64,000 bases of DNA. It comes from Rhynochetos jubatus (Eukaryota > Chordata > Aves > Eurypygiformes > Rhynochetidae). The DNA is taken from NCBI GenBank assembly GCA_027574665.1, contig CM050651.1, forward strand, positions 7,813,501-7,877,500. The letters run 5' to 3'. The translations under genes were made by a program, and so were the position numbers. This document shows positions 13,647-27,800 of this stretch, piece by piece. Under the pieces are notes generated by a model, which was not told the origin of the DNA, did no database searches, and worked only from the letters and a program-made list of their open reading frames with translations. The first letter of the stretch is position 1; every line of letters begins with the position of its first letter.

Positions 13647-16125
13647 CAAAAAAATAGCATCTCTATTTTGTATACAAAGGTGTTTTTAATATTTCAGCTG
13701 TAATATACATTAATGTATTTTCTGTAGAATGACATATTAAGCACTAACAGAACTGAAACCAAGAAACATCCTTTGTTCATCAGGAAAACGCAGATCCTAA
13801 ATTTCAGCTCGTGACCTTGAGAAATTAACCCCTTCAGATTTTTGTTATAATCCAATAAAACAATTAGAAATTGTGTTAAAATCTGCACTTTAGCTGATGA
13901 AAAGGAAAGATTCTGTTAAAACTGAGTATCCTGTCAAAACATCCACTGTGACGACAGTGGCTTTGTCAGACGTTACAGGAGTGGCGGAGGAGTCCTGACA
14001 GAGGAACAAGGCAGGCAGCAAGGGGAACAGTCTTCACATCCCAGTTCCTTGCTGATCAGCTTTGCCAGGCTTGAAAAACTTTAAGAGCAGAGATCTGAAT
14101 TTGGTTGTGCAAGTATTATTATCAGAGAAGGGAATAAGGTTTCTTCCCTTCTAATGTACATATATGAACACCACTACTCTTAAGCAAGAAAGACCTCATG
14201 TCCTACAAAATTACTTACTCTAGTAGCTGGAGTTTAACACAAATACCTGTTTGCAGCAACAACTAGACAATTAGTGTTACTGGTTTATCGTAGCTGAATG
14301 CTTTTTTCTGTCAGTTACAGCTATAGTAACTTCAGGGTTTATTATTCATGACTATGCAAAACTTGACTGACCCATCTGATAAATATTCCTTTCTAAACTT
14401 CTGGGTTATAAAAGTAAGGGTTTAGCTCTGTTACCTTCCTCTTTTCTACACAATATGCTGTAAAATACTTTAAAATGAATTATTGTGTAAATTCTCAAAC
14501 TGAAGTTTTTATGTAAATAGTCCGCATATAATTTATAGCATTCTTATTTGTGTAACATTCTAGCTTATTGGCATTTGTCCTATGAATATACTGGTTTGGA
14601 AATTATGCACTAGGGTTATAAAACATTGTTTTCCCAATACACCATTTTAAGAAAAAAAAAAATCAGTCTTGAAAGACTTGTCTGGTAAAATATTATAAAT
14701 TTAAAGATCACTATGAATATGCACTTTCATGACGTAAGGAACCAATAGCCTGTTATTAGAGCAACAAACTTTGCATTGTATTGGTATCCAGTGAAGTCTA
14801 CAAGGCTCTGGGACAGGCATGAATCTTATTTATATTAGAGTCCTTGGAAGTGCTAACCAGATCATACTGACAGCAGGAATAGCCATGGCCTACAGAAAGA
14901 GCACCCAAGAGAGCAAAGCCAGGCAGTATTGAAGGAGGCTGGGCAAAATGATAGGAATTGTCTATGCTCACCTAACTTGCCAATGAGAACCAATAACACC
15001 CAAATCCCAGAGCAGATTTGTGCATACCATTGATGCTGAGCCTTTAGTGTTTTTCACATGTATGCACAGGAGTGTTTGATCCAAATAAGCAAACACATAC
15101 AAAGCAAAACCACATACAGAATTAAAGTGAAAAAATACAGAAGTCTTGCTTGTATGGGAACCACTAAAACATGTTACTGCGCTTCAAGGCAGTCAAGCAT
15201 ACTTCCTTCAAAACAGCGATGATTTTGTTATGCATTTATTGCACATACAGCTTAAATATTTGCAGCAATGTTTGAGCAGGAGCATGTAATGCGTAAACAT
15301 GCTCACTAAAATACTGGATATATTCAGAAAAAATGGTATAGTCTTCCGTATGGTCTCTCTGCTCAAGAAAAGCAGAAAGCTTCTTCATTCATATTATGAC
15401 CTTTTATTATTTGATCCCTGAATCTATCTTTCTTTGCATTCTCTCAATCCTATCTAAGGCCCCAGAAAGATGAAAAATAGCAACAGCTATGCTTTCCCCC
15501 AGAAGGAGGAGGTTGGAAGAAAAGGTAGGTGTCCTTATACTAACTCAAACCTGGATATAAAATAATAACAACAAAAAGATTCCATATATCCAGATTAACA
15601 GAGGACTCAATTTTGTTCTGCAAAGTTGTGATTTGGCCACAGCTTCTAACTTGATTGACAAAAGATAGCATTTTATCTTCCCAGTACATTAAAAACACAT
15701 TTATAGGACTTAAAAACACAAAATCATTTCCAACAAACCAGCTAAATAATGGATGCCAAAGCACTAAATGAAGGAGAGAAACAAAATAAAGACTAAACTC
15801 CATAGTAATTATAAACTTAAAGGGTCATTACTATACATAAATCATTATCAGTTTCAGTCACATCAATCTCACAATTATTAACAGAGAATTTTAAAATATC
15901 AATGATGATGTGGTATCACTAATTTCTGTTTGTTGGTTGTTTACTACCTGCAAACTAACGTTAGACTTTTGCTTTAAGTGTGCAGTACACTCTTGATTTT
16001 ATAACACCAAAACCACCACAAAAAAAAGTAGGTTTCTCATTCTTCATTTACTCCATCCCATATCTATGCTCCACTGGATGTGGAAGGTGTCACTTTGGAT
16101 GAGGTCTTTTTCCTCCCACAGGATA

Positions 16126-16207
16126 TTAATTTCATCATGACACTGAAGAACCCTATAAAACAATGAGGCTACTGAAATATGTAATTCTTCAGACCCTTAT
16201 TAACAAC
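16126..16207. repeat. Copy A of an unidentified dispersed repeat
   Basis: It is related to 18565-18649 in the same orientation. Across the 69-base core from CACTGA I count 13 differences, about 81% identity, with no gaps. It shares CACTGA, CAATGA and ATATGTAATTC blocks with that copy. I do not recognise the family; an old LTR, DNA transposon or segmental duplication are all possible. Confidence 0.75.
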
Positions 16208-18540
16208 ATGTAACTTAAGCAACTTAGGCAGCAATTTGAGAAACTCAAGTAGTCATGTGCTAAACAGTGTCGTCTTAAATCCCTTTGGCTTCAGTGACAA
16301 GCATATGCATAAGGCTAGAAGGGATCAGGATTTAATTAAGAGTGTAGTAGATACTGAGCCAGTATTTTAAAAGCATTCAGGCCCTTGGCTTCCTTCAGTC
16401 ACCTTTTACCCCTCCAAATGCAATCCTTATGACTCAAATTTTTAAATACTGACACTGCCTTTTCCATATCTGATAGGTTATTGTGCTCTCTTCACACTAC
16501 TGCTTACCTGAAGTTCATAAAGGAGAGCTGCTGAACAGGATGCTACATGAAAGAGAATTACGTGATCATGCCATGAAGGGGGTATTACAGACAGGCATAG
16601 GAGGTAGAGTGTGTTTAAGACTGTAAGGCATCCCCCAAATAAGGATTTGCATTTCCATCCCAGCTTTTGGGCAGCAGTTTTGAAAGATAACCTGTGTAAC
16701 ACAAACATAGACCAAGCAAATCTGAAGTGAGACATAGAAAACAAAAGTAGATTCTACTCTACCGTACAACTGTCAGCTTCTGATCCCAACCATGTGGGAA
16801 ACATGTTTCCCCTTTTACATCAAGCACAGCAGAAATCAATATTCTTTGGGATTAGGTTTGTAGGAGGAGCATCTTCAGTTTTAATCACAACATAGCTTAG
16901 CCTTCTGCAGGTTGTTCGGGACAACATCATTTGTGTTCCAAGGACATGGTACCTGGCACCCTTAAACACTTTCTTGAACTTCTCCAGTTTCTATTGATGG
17001 GCGTTTTATTACATCAGTATCAGCCAGGATTTCATACTGGTTTGATACTTTGAGCATTGGAACATTAACTCTACCTGCTGAGCAAACCAGAGCCATCTAA
17101 TTGCCCCCAGTGTCTATAAATACTAAATTACTCTAGCAAGTCAAGTTTAAAACCTCACTGTCGGACCCCATTTTGCAGTCAACCATAGCCATAAATTCTC
17201 ATTCCTTCCTGGATCTTCTGGGTTTTCTCCCACCTCGGTGACCACCACATCCCAGTGCTGTCAGCATGGTCTGTGCCCCTTGGCACTGAACAGTGCACCC
17301 GGCTCTCAGCTCAGGAAAGCCAGCGATGCCAGGCTCTGACCTGGGACTGAGCTACACCTTTCCTCCTGCAGCCCTTCATGTGTCTGCCTTCGCTCTCCTG
17401 GGTAAAACACACACTTGAGCTCAAACTCTCTTACAGAGATGATCCTTAAGACCCCCGCAGATTTTTACACCTGCTCTAAGAAATGGTATTGTTATTTCCA
17501 CGGGCTGTCTGCCCTGTGTCCGCTCACCTCGGCTGCTGCGCTCCCCAGGAGTGCTCAAGGGAGGTCTGCCGTAGGAGGCACACACCTTGCTTGCCCCAGA
17601 GACACTCCTGCTCCTAAGCAAACTGCTCTGCCGGCTCAGGCACTGCCTCCTGGGGAAGAGCAACTGTCCTGCTGTAGAGGGCTGGGTTTAAAACCCCTTC
17701 CCCAGCAGGCTGGTGGATCAGGAGCCAGAGAGAGACAGACAGGCAGCAGCACACCACCAGACACTGCAGAGAGCATGGCTTTCTGCTCCCTTGCTCTGCC
17801 CAGCAGGCTCATTACACAAGTTTGTTCAAAGTCTCCTACCTGAAAAGAGAGACACAAATAAGGCTTGGCCCTCTTTCGAAGTCAGCTGTTCTTGTTGAAC
17901 CTAGATTATGTGGCTTTGTGCCGTTTTTTGGTCTATTTTCTGTGTGATGTGATGAAGCAGCATGATGATTTCTCCATTCACCTCTCAGACCTTAATTTCT
18001 GAATAAGCAAATTAAAGATGTCTTCATTCTTCCCAGACATCAGACAAAAATGATGTCACCAACAACCCACATATTAAAAAAAAAAATCTTAAATATTTTC
18101 AGAAATTAATCAGCATCAGTAAACGTTTAATTTCCTTCCTCCAAAGAAGTCCCCTATCTTACACTGGCAACTCTATTTGCAATAGGAAAAGAAAGCCAAA
18201 CATTTTCTTGGGCTTAGTTTTTACTACTTTGTCTACCCAAACACCATTTGTATAGTTTAGCTCTCTCCCAGCTAGGGAATAACAGTGCTGGCAACTACAA
18301 CAGCCCTTAACAGCAGGTCAAACACAGCTGGTACTACTGCTATGACAGTAGTCAAAGCAAGCCTTGCACATTTTTGCCTCCACCACCTTATTCCTCAGAC
18401 GTGCTTTAAGGTGCTGAATGTGTCTGGTGCATCTAACTCACTCCACAAGATTTTTAGCAACACAAGAGAAACTGCCCACAAGTCACATATACACAGCCCT
18501 TTCCCCTCCCTATCTCTGCAGGGAGAAATGGGGCTGGGGA

Positions 18541-18716
18541 AATAGTTCAGCTGTTAAAACTGGTTTAAATTTCACAGTGACACTGAAAAACCCTTTATAA
18601 CAATGAAACTATTGAGATATGTAATTCCTGAGATCCTTACTAATAATATAAATAAATTAAAAAAAACATAAATAAAATCCTATTCAACAGAAATAGTTCA
18701 GCTGTTAAAATTGGTT
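18541..18716. repeat. 25-bp direct repeat pair flanking repeat copy B
   Basis: AATAGTTCAGCTGTTAAAAC and the following five bases at 18541-18565 recur at 18692-18716 with one difference out of 25. The two copies bracket copy B of the dispersed repeat and a short A-rich stretch. The repeats are much longer than a usual target-site duplication, so a local duplication is more likely. Confidence 0.85.
18565..18649. repeat. Copy B of an unidentified dispersed repeat
   Basis: This is the partner of 16126-16207, 2.4 kb away in the same orientation. It lies between the two copies of the short direct repeat at 18541 and 18692. Confidence 0.75.
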
Positions 18717-21006
18717 GTTATAGGAGGGTCAGACAAGTATGGCCCCATCAACAACCCTGAATGACAGCTGATATTCCCAAGAATTGAAATGTGTCTTTCT
18801 AATCCAAGTCAGTCATTAGATCTCGTCTAAAGGATGCAAAATGAGATGAACTGTAATGTGCAGAGTCAGACATAAAATCTGCATGATTTTTAGAGGCCTA
18901 GTTGAAATTGAAAGAGTAGATTATCTGTTGTTTAGCTGTCAGAAGGAAACACAGAGCAAGATACACGCTTGTAAGCTACTGTCCTAGTCATTTAAGTGCA
19001 ATGCCTTAACAGATCTCTTATTTGGATTGATCAAAACAGGCCAACCTTAGTAAATAGGATTAAAACTAAGCTTAGCTTAAGTCAAGCACCATGCAAGTTA
19101 ACAGATTTATCCTCCCTTTCAAATATCCTCTTGTCCCATTTACAGAGTAAAAATCCTTTTCTATTAATCTGTTACAAGAAACAAAAAAGAATTATGAAAG
19201 AGGACAAAGAAATGAGGAGAGAAAATGTTAGAATTCAAGAAAATTCCTAATGGGGAGAAAAGAAAAAATAAATCATGGTAGTAGCAATAATACCTCATTC
19301 CTTGCTTAAGCATCCCCCTTCAAAGGTCATCCTAGCTCAGCTTTATAATCTCTGTGGAGGTATGGCTTTCTCACACTGCTCTGAAGAGCCACTGGTCTTC
19401 ATCAACACCTCCCAAGGTGATGGGTTGCAGGTGGCTCCTCTCTCTGCAACACACAGTTGTTGCAAAGGGAGTTTCCCTGGGAAGGGCTCAGTTTTTAACC
19501 CTGGCCTTGCCATATCCTGCTTGTAAAGGAATTTGACCCATCATTTCTAAGATAAGCCGTGCACACCTGGACAGCACTAAAAGGGAAGACAGAAACTGGA
19601 AGCAAGTACTTCTCAAGAGTTTATGCTGCTCTCCGTAGCAGCAAGGCCACAAAGTGACAAAAGTCTCTTCAATTTCACATAGCATCTACCTTGCTCTGAT
19701 ACTGCTTTTGTAGCTGTTTTAAAAAGTCCCACATGAGAAGTGAGCTACCTTATTGCTGTCAACCCCAGTTCTCAGAAACTCCCTGCCTGGCGCTTGCACT
19801 ACCGTGTTCCTTTGGCAGGTCAGAATCTCCTCACCACATGCAGACCTTGCAAAGACTTGTCAGTGGACATCAGCTAACAGCTAAGGCTACACCTCCCCCG
19901 GCACCAGGCTATGCCCATACAGGGTGTATGGAGAGTCCCCACGCTGAGAGTTGCTGCCTTTGTGCACACAAGCCCAACCTTCCCCTGTTTGAGCTCAAAA
20001 CTGGTTCCATGTGGCCAGTTCCGATGTCAAGAGGCAGATGTGAGTGCAGTGCCTGGGATAACATGTCTACTTCTCTGACACCAGCTTAGGCACAGCATGA
20101 TGCTGACACAACCCCACACGGTCTGGGTGGGGCGTGACAGGGGTCCAGCTGGCTGGAAGCGTCAGCAGAAGGATTCATGTCTGCCTACACCTAACTGCAC
20201 AGACCGGTTGTAAATTTGGCCATGCCACATGCCAACACTTGAGCATCCTGACATCTGTCCAGGACACAGAATCCTTTATTCATTAAGGTACGAAGACAAT
20301 TCCATCCTGTTACAATTCATAGGCATTGGCTGGCTTTTAGAGGGATGAATAAATCCAAGGTGGGTATTCCTTTCAGAAAAATAAGGTAGCTGTGCCCACT
20401 TTCCCTTTTCCCCATTAACCGAGAAGCTCCAATTTAGCATATGGTGTTTACCCTTCTTTTCTAGACCCCCTGATTTTGGTAATAGGCACTGGGAGTCCCC
20501 ACCCAGCCCTTCAAATCTGTTCCTTCACAGTCGGCAGCGATGGTGCAAGCAGTGACAGATTTTCAGGAGTAGTTGAACAGTATGTCACCTGCCACCACAA
20601 ACCGTGCGTCATAATTCTCTTCCCAAAGCTCCTCAAGCTTAGCATCAAGAGTTTATCTGACAGCAATGCTTTCACACAGAGCCATTGGAACTTGGGATAG
20701 AAAAAGGCCCTTCCACTTTTCATGGAATTAATTATGCAGACAGAAGTTGGAGTGCAGCTCTATAAAGCAGGTGACACATCTGGAGAGCAGATCCTGGTTT
20801 CAATCCCTTACTCCAGTGATTTTTATTTTTTAGTATTCCAGATTCATTGGAGCAGGCCTTGGATTCACTGATTCCCTACTCCTGGGAAAATGCTTTTGCT
20901 ACTGAGATGCTCGGCCATTCAGCTTCTCTCTCCAATTCAATGATGGTGCAATTAGTCCAGGTAAAAAGAAACAAAAATTCAATGCAGGTGCAAGAAGCAA
21001 CCATGT

Positions 21007-21031
21007 GGGGGTGGATGGGTGGGAGGGAGGG
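21007..21031 (+). other. G-quadruplex motif
   Basis: G5 is followed by four G3 runs separated by single bases (GGGTGGGAGGGAGGG at 21017-21031). Single-base loops make this a strong canonical quadruplex motif. It lies in non-coding DNA with no gene nearby. Confidence 0.8.
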
Positions 21032-24000
21032 AGAGGTGTGCCGAAACAATAATTCGTGACTGACCATAACAAAAAATCAGCGTGTCTTATTTATTAGGAC
21101 TAGAGTGACTGGTTGTGCTTGTGAGCATGATTTCAGGTATATTGGAAATTAAGGACTGGAGCCTTGGCTAAGTACAAAACCAGACAATTTACAATCCCTG
21201 CAAATCAAATGAAACTTTCAAAACCCTGGTCAGGGTGGGTTAAAAGTCTATAGTTTTTAATAAAAAGAAACTTTTGCCTTTACAGAACTGGGCTCTTGGC
21301 AACTGTATTTCTCTGCTGCTTTGGTATGTGTTCAGCCTGAAGCTATTGAAGGGCTCCTGTAGTTCACAGCAAAGTCCCTGCTGCCTGTTTGCACCCAGCT
21401 GTCTGCTTTGCTGTGCTGGTACAGGGCTCTAAGACAAGTGGATGATGAACTTGAAGCTCATTCATGAAAATCAGCATTGCCTTTTGGGATCTGATTCAGG
21501 CTGTGGCACTAGTTGTACCCAGAGCTGCTGAAAATGAAGGTGTACCTGAAGCTGAGGAGACCAAGTCACAGATGCTCCTGACTGCATACCCTTGTTGTGG
21601 TGGAGGGTTGGCTGGAATAAGGACTAGAGCGAGGCGTTTCTCCCTCTGCAAGAGATGTCGGAAGGCTTTTTCTTCTTCATGGGCCAGGACTGCACTGCCT
21701 GACTCTCATCCCTCCCCAGCCAGCAAATCAGGAATAGGAGATGGCTGAGAACAGAGTCCACGTGCAGACCACACTTTTAGGGGAGCATAAAACATGCAGT
21801 CAAAGAAAATTACAATTAATTCTCTTTGGAGTTGCCAAATATCATGTATGTAAATTATTCCAATTAAGGAAAGTTAAAGGTTTTATTTCACAGTAGAGAT
21901 TTTCTTTAACAGCTCAGCTGTCTGAATTTTTAAGAGACATCCTTCCAAAAAGAATCTAAGGAAGTAATTCTGTCCCCTAACATTAAATTAGCTTTTTCAA
22001 TCCCTAATATAAAACGCAATGCCTTAGGGATTGTAGTGAGTGGGGCTGGACTTAAGGAACCTTTGCTAGTGCTGGTTCCTGATGTAGGTTCTCCCACTCT
22101 CATCCAAGTCAGGAAAGTGGGGAGGGTGAGAAATATCTTAAATATAAGCTTTGGAATTTCCATACTGATTCAGACTAGTGATCCACTTCATCCTTTCTCC
22201 CAGATAATAATAGCCAGTGGGGGAGGTTTCAAAAAGAGAATATAAGCAGGAAAAAGGTCCCCAGGGAGAGCACTGTGAATTAACTGTTGGTTTACGCCAC
22301 AAAGCATGAAGATTTCTATTATTTTTCTCTTTTTAATATTACACTAGTTTTTAATCCTGCATAATGCAGATGAGAATTTACATAAAGGCCTAAACTTTCT
22401 CAGTTCCTGACAGATCCTTTATATCAGTAATAACTTCTGAGAATGTTTCACATATTTGTTATAACCTGTCAATACTTGTAAGAGTGTTTTTGTGTGTGCG
22501 TATTTGCTAAGTTTTTTTTAAGTGCTGTCATTTTGTTTTGTAGATGATTCTGTTTAAAAAGCCAAGAAAAACAGAAACAGCAGCAAACACCTATTTAAAA
22601 ACAGAATAGGAAAACCACGGTTAATACATAAACTTGGAAAACATGGGGAAGGAATTTATAGTTTTATACTGCAGTTCACAGAGTCCTAAACCTTGGAGGT
22701 AATAGAAATATTAGTATTCAGCAGTAAAATACCTTTCCCTTTACCCATACCTCCTGTGGATGGCCACTGACTGACTGAGCCATCTCCTCTCACTGCACTG
22801 CTTTAAAACTGGAGTACACGGGACAGCCAGAGCAACAAAAAATTACCTGCATTTACTTTTCATGTCTCAAGTTCTGAAGAGAAAAAGTAGGCATTTAAGT
22901 GGGCTTTTTCTCAACATTCATAAGGGACTACAACCCTTACATCTCTGTTTCTGAATAGATATCCCTGGCTGGAGAGAATTCCTTTCTGCTATTCTTGAAC
23001 AGTGGCTGAAGCCTGGCACATGAATATTTTATCAGTTTAAAAGTATTTCAAGACCTACTTTCTCTAAGACTTTTAGGGAATTGTTACTGAAAAATCCTTT
23101 GCCAGGTTAAACATTTGTGTTTGGTTTTGTGAGGCCAGATACCCGATTTGCTCATGTTTCATGCTAATCAAACTACCATAACCAAATGGAGATTAGATTG
23201 GGACATTCTCACAGAAATATCACAAAAAATTTCTGGTGTTCTATCTTCTTCTGTTATCTTTGAGGATAATTTTCCCATGAAAATGAAAGCTACCAAAAAA
23301 AAAAAGAAAGAAAAAGAAAAAAACCCTTGTGTTTTCTGTGCTCAACTAATTCCTGCAGAAAGGCCAGCGCTACCCATGCAGCATCTATCAGAGAGCTCCT
23401 ACAGAACTGGCAACAGCCATTGGTCTCCGTCTACTGGGAAGTTAATGCCAGATGAAAACTTCACTTTATCCAAAGCTTAGATGTTCAGTGAAATCATTAC
23501 AGATGTACTTTACATTACCTATTACACATGACACAAAATATTTGCCTGATTTTAATCAGACCAATGCTATTTGACCATTAGGGGGAAACAAGAATTAGAT
23601 CAGAGTACAAAAAAGAACCAGGAACACTCAAGCAATATCAGAATGTGCCTGTGCTGTTACCAAAGTGTCTGTTGGAGCGGTAGTGTGGAGTCTGTATTTT
23701 ATTTCTTCCAGCAATTTACACATTACATTTGCTTGACGCAGAGAAACAACGGTGGTAAAAAACTGCTTTAAAAATGGAGCTGGACATGCTTAGAAAAGGC
23801 TAAGAGTATATCATCAGCCTTGTGATAGCTCATCTCATAGCTTGAGGAGGTCCCACGTAGTTATACATAGACATAGCACAAGCCAGCCAGCCAGACTTTG
23901 CTGAAATAAATAGGCTTGCTAAGCCACAGCAGGAAAGAATTTGCCACATACTTTTTCTAATCTCTGGGTGCTCAGAACATTCAGCAGCAGCTCAGTTTCT

Positions 24001-24729
24001 GGAATCAGATACTGAACATCAAAATTTTATTAATATATAATATTATGAATTAATTACTTATTACCTATCTCCCATGAGGGAGGCATCTTTCTTTTTGTCT
24101 GCATTGCCACAGTGCCTTGTCTTCCAGGGCAGAAGGACACAGCTAATCCAAGTTTACTTAGTAGTAAGTAATCTTCAGTGTGATCCCAGCCCATTCTGAA
24201 GTTGACATGCACAGAGATTTTTATCCAACCATTGCCAAACTGACTTTTAATTACCAGAAAAAATATGTTCCCAGATCTACTTACATATTTCAGCAACTCT
24301 CACTAGATTAGATGTAGGATGTGCTTTTGTTTTAGCCTACAGGTTACAGTTGTTTTTCTCTGTTTAGAACTGGTGACCCATAATTAAGTGCTAAACAATA
24401 AAGGATTATTTTTGTTAGGCTTGGGATTTACAGCAAAGTGTTTTACACTGATCTGTGGAAAACCTCAAATGAAGAATATGATGAGCTGGCTTGGGAGCAA
24501 GAAAGGCAATTAGCACCATACACATTGCATAAGTGTTAGGAGCAATTGGACTGTTGACAGTTTTTGTCTCTTCTATCCTCCTTTCTTCCTCTTTGCCTGC
24601 TTGCTCTAAACTCCTTCTGCAGATGATCAAAGTATCAGTAGCTGAATGGCTGTTAATGGGTTGGACAATCCTTTGAAAAAGCCCTGAAATCTTCTTCCTT
24701 TAATTTATGCAATTTGAATGTGGTCCCAG

Positions 24730-24829
24730 ACTTGCCACACAAGCTTGGGAAAATGCCCAAGACACCCCGTGAAGGAGGATATAATCCCGGAGGCATTGCA
24801 GAATACGACCATCTAAACCCAGCCGCCAG
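24730..24829 (+). other. Exon-like island of unknown identity
   Basis: A T-rich stretch ending in TGGTCCCAG precedes 100 bases that stay open in one frame. They include ATG at 24753 and 26 codons (MPKTPREGGYNPGGIAEYD...) to a TAA that overlaps a GTAAAG donor-like site at 24830. The segment is GC-richer than its flanks. I recognise no protein. It could be an exon of a non-coding RNA, a decoy or chance. Confidence 0.2.
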
Positions 24830-27800
24830 GTAAAGGTGTCACTCAGTGCTTTGCCTTTAGAGCTGGAGTCTGTCAAGTACTACTCACCTGCTCTGGGTGC
24901 AGGGATGGCACTCCAAAGCTAAGGCTTGATTTATGATCACACCTTAAAGGTGTGGCCCTCATGAAGTGTTTCACTGCCTTCAGAGAAATTAATTGCAACC
25001 TTTTCTCCCTTCCCAGATTAGTCAGTGAGGACTCTCAGTCTGAACTGAAATTAAGCATCAGTTTTAAGACAATCATCGTCCTTCCACTCATCAGCTCACT
25101 AAAACCCTTAAGTCTGAGCAGATTTCTGCTCAAGCATGGAAAGGTAGCAATACTGCAGACATCATAAGGCACTAGTGTCCCAGTCCATCTGTAACCTCCC
25201 AAAACCAAAGCCTCTCCACCAGGAACAATCAAACCAAACCCTAGCTTTGATTTCCTGCCTTTGTCATTCTTATTAGGCTAAAATGTCACTATATTATGTT
25301 TCATGTCTCTAATTTTGATTGACAAAGACAAGCCTAGAAAGAGAAGCAGGACTAAGTGAAATAGGGGATCCGCTCGAGGGTCAGGACGCATACGGTGAAC
25401 AGCTGTACCGCAAATGCCGAGGCAGGCTGTGAATGAGCTCATGCAGCTGAGGCTGGGGGGAAGACAGCTTCAAGGCTGCCCAGAATGTCACTGCAAACAA
25501 ACCCTCTATTTTCCCAGCTGAATCATAGCCATGTGGTTAGAGACTGTGGTAGAAATACAACGGGATACACCAAAATTAATAACTACGGTTCAGGTCATGA
25601 AATCACTGCAGCACATCTCAATTTCCCCCCACCGCCTTCACCAGACCCCAACTGCAGAATAGATTGGCGCTGTATCTGGATGTATTGCAGTCTGCAGTGA
25701 GTAAACCCCTGAGCAATTTATCGAAAGTTTAGGTGTTAAGTTTGTTTATAGAAATGGGTAAGTGCTTGAAAGTTGGGAAATTCTTTCCAGTCTTATCTGA
25801 ATCATCATAAACTTCCTTAAAAGGTGAGTTTGGGAGAATGCTTTCACGAAGGGTTTCTGGTACTTTTAAGAACTAGTTCTGCTTAGAAAACCCAACAGCT
25901 TTGGGACTTACTGAAACACATCTTTTCTTCTTGTATTTTGGTAATGATGTCTTGCCAGAACCTGAAACCACTGTAAATGGTCAAGAAGCAAGCTCATGCC
26001 TGTACAGAATGTATATACAGATAGGTAAATGTACAGTTAGCTGTTTTTAGAATATGTTCACCTATTCAGCAAAAGCTAATTTTCAAAATAAAAGAATAAG
26101 AGACAGTATTCTGGTTTAAAAAAATACACCACTTCTTGTTTCCCGCAAACTGGCTTTTTTCTTCTGATGATACTGAACAAGCACAGAAGCAGAACAGCCC
26201 AAACTTAGGCCATAGCATACTGAAGACTTTTAAATGTTGTTAATGACTCCACTATGGAGTCATTATTTTGGTTTCACTGTTAAGTTTAATTTGCAAATCA
26301 GATTCTGCTCCTGATTACCTCAGTGGACGTCTGAGATAGCACAGCCTGAGCTACTTAAAACTACAGCAGTGCAGATGTAAACCTGAGCAAAGCCCACGCT
26401 ACAAAACTTTGTCTGTCAGCAGAGAGCAGACAGATTTCGGAGACGCCACGAAGCACGCTGAGTGTGCCTGGTTTGCTGTTAACACACTGACTCGCTCAGG
26501 TTTCAGTTCTTCTGCCTCCACCACACTCTGCTCTTTTCCTATCCAATTAAAACACAATCAGTGTAACTGAAGTATTAGGAAAAAAAAATCAAGGAACAGC
26601 AAACCTCAGTAATGTTAGGCTGTGTTTAACTGGTGCTGACTGAAAGAAGTCAATGAATCTCTGCAGCGTAAATAGTATTGAAAGAAAAGTTGTAGAGAGA
26701 AACTAAGCCTCTGTCACTTTAAATGTTATTCATTACGAAAACAAGTTTGGCTGCTGAGTGAACATTTCATTTTGAGAAATAAGTCTTGAAGGATCAGCAG
26801 TGCAGTTTGTCCATAGCAGATGCACTCTAACACGGTATAAATAACCATGGCAATGCTGGCCTTCGGCACCATCATAAACTATTTATCAGCAGACTGTATT
26901 TAACTGAAGGAGCATTTTTGCATGTGGAGAGGTCACCTCTTGAAGCAGAGATTAATTCTGCTAATGGATTTTCCTTACCTCTGTGAAAAAGGCATTATGT
27001 GCCTGATAGTGGTACCCAGCACGCTAGTGGAATTTTGCATGATGCAGGGCTGGTGACAAAATCTTGTTCTGCTTTGCTTTTCTCGCGCGGGCAGGGTACC
27101 AGGGCACTGGCCTCTTGGCAGCCCAGCACAGTACAGCATTATCCAGGGTATTTTCACAGGACCGTCACACAACTGTATCCACAAAGATCTTCAGTACGTT
27201 TTGCATCTGATCCTCATCTCCGTTATCTGAGCGTAAATCAGAAATAATTCCCGTGAAGCCAATGGAGTTCCACTAATTTAAAACTAATGAGAACGGAGAC
27301 TCAGGCTGCGTTCTCCCTCTCCCTTATTTTCTGCCAATTACTGCCTTCTAGTAAAGCATATTTTTCCTTATGAGGCTACAAGCCCAGAGTGGATTTCACA
27401 CACCAGCACCGCTGCTCTTTGTCTCTTGGTGCCTGAGAGCACCAGTGTGACTCTGCAGCCCCATGGCCCCTGCCCACCACACCCAGATGCTGCTCTGCTA
27501 AGGGACATGTAGCAAGTGATGCCATCAGCTGTGGGACATCTAGCAGCCAATGCCACCTCATGCCATTCGTTCAGATAACCTCAGAAGAAAACCTGCAAAC
27601 ACACTTTGCAAAGCGCTGAGGCTGGACAGGTGCTAGATTGTTCCCTTCACATGGTGCTAATACCAGTTTTTCTCTCTGTAAATAATGTTTTCACTCTTGT
27701 TTGATTTCAAGACTAAGAAATACAAAGCTCTTTGACTGGTGCTCCGACTAGTGCAGAACCTGCGATCAGTCAAGGAGGAAAACAGGAGGATGCAAAGAAA

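Larger units (their letters stand above)
13647..24729. other. Intergenic DNA with only repeats as recognisable content
   Basis: Apart from the dispersed repeat pair and the quadruplex motif listed separately, I see nothing. A GC-rich patch at 17415-17900 is open on both strands (142 codons plus), without a recognisable protein. A possible fragment with MIR-like spacing near 20765-20820 is too weak to call. Confidence 0.7.

Noticed and set aside
17415..17843. A 142-codon frame in a GC-rich patch
   Set aside because: Both strands are open and the predicted peptides look like translated non-coding DNA.
20765..20820. A second MIR-like fragment (GGTTTCAATCCC context), or a tRNA B-box-like sequence
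   Set aside because: The match is short and lacks the rest of either element; no tRNA cloverleaf can be formed.
25366..25378. Adjacent BamHI and XhoI sites that look like a cloning linker
   Set aside because: The flanking sequence on both sides looks like ordinary host DNA with no vector sequence, so chance is the simpler explanation.
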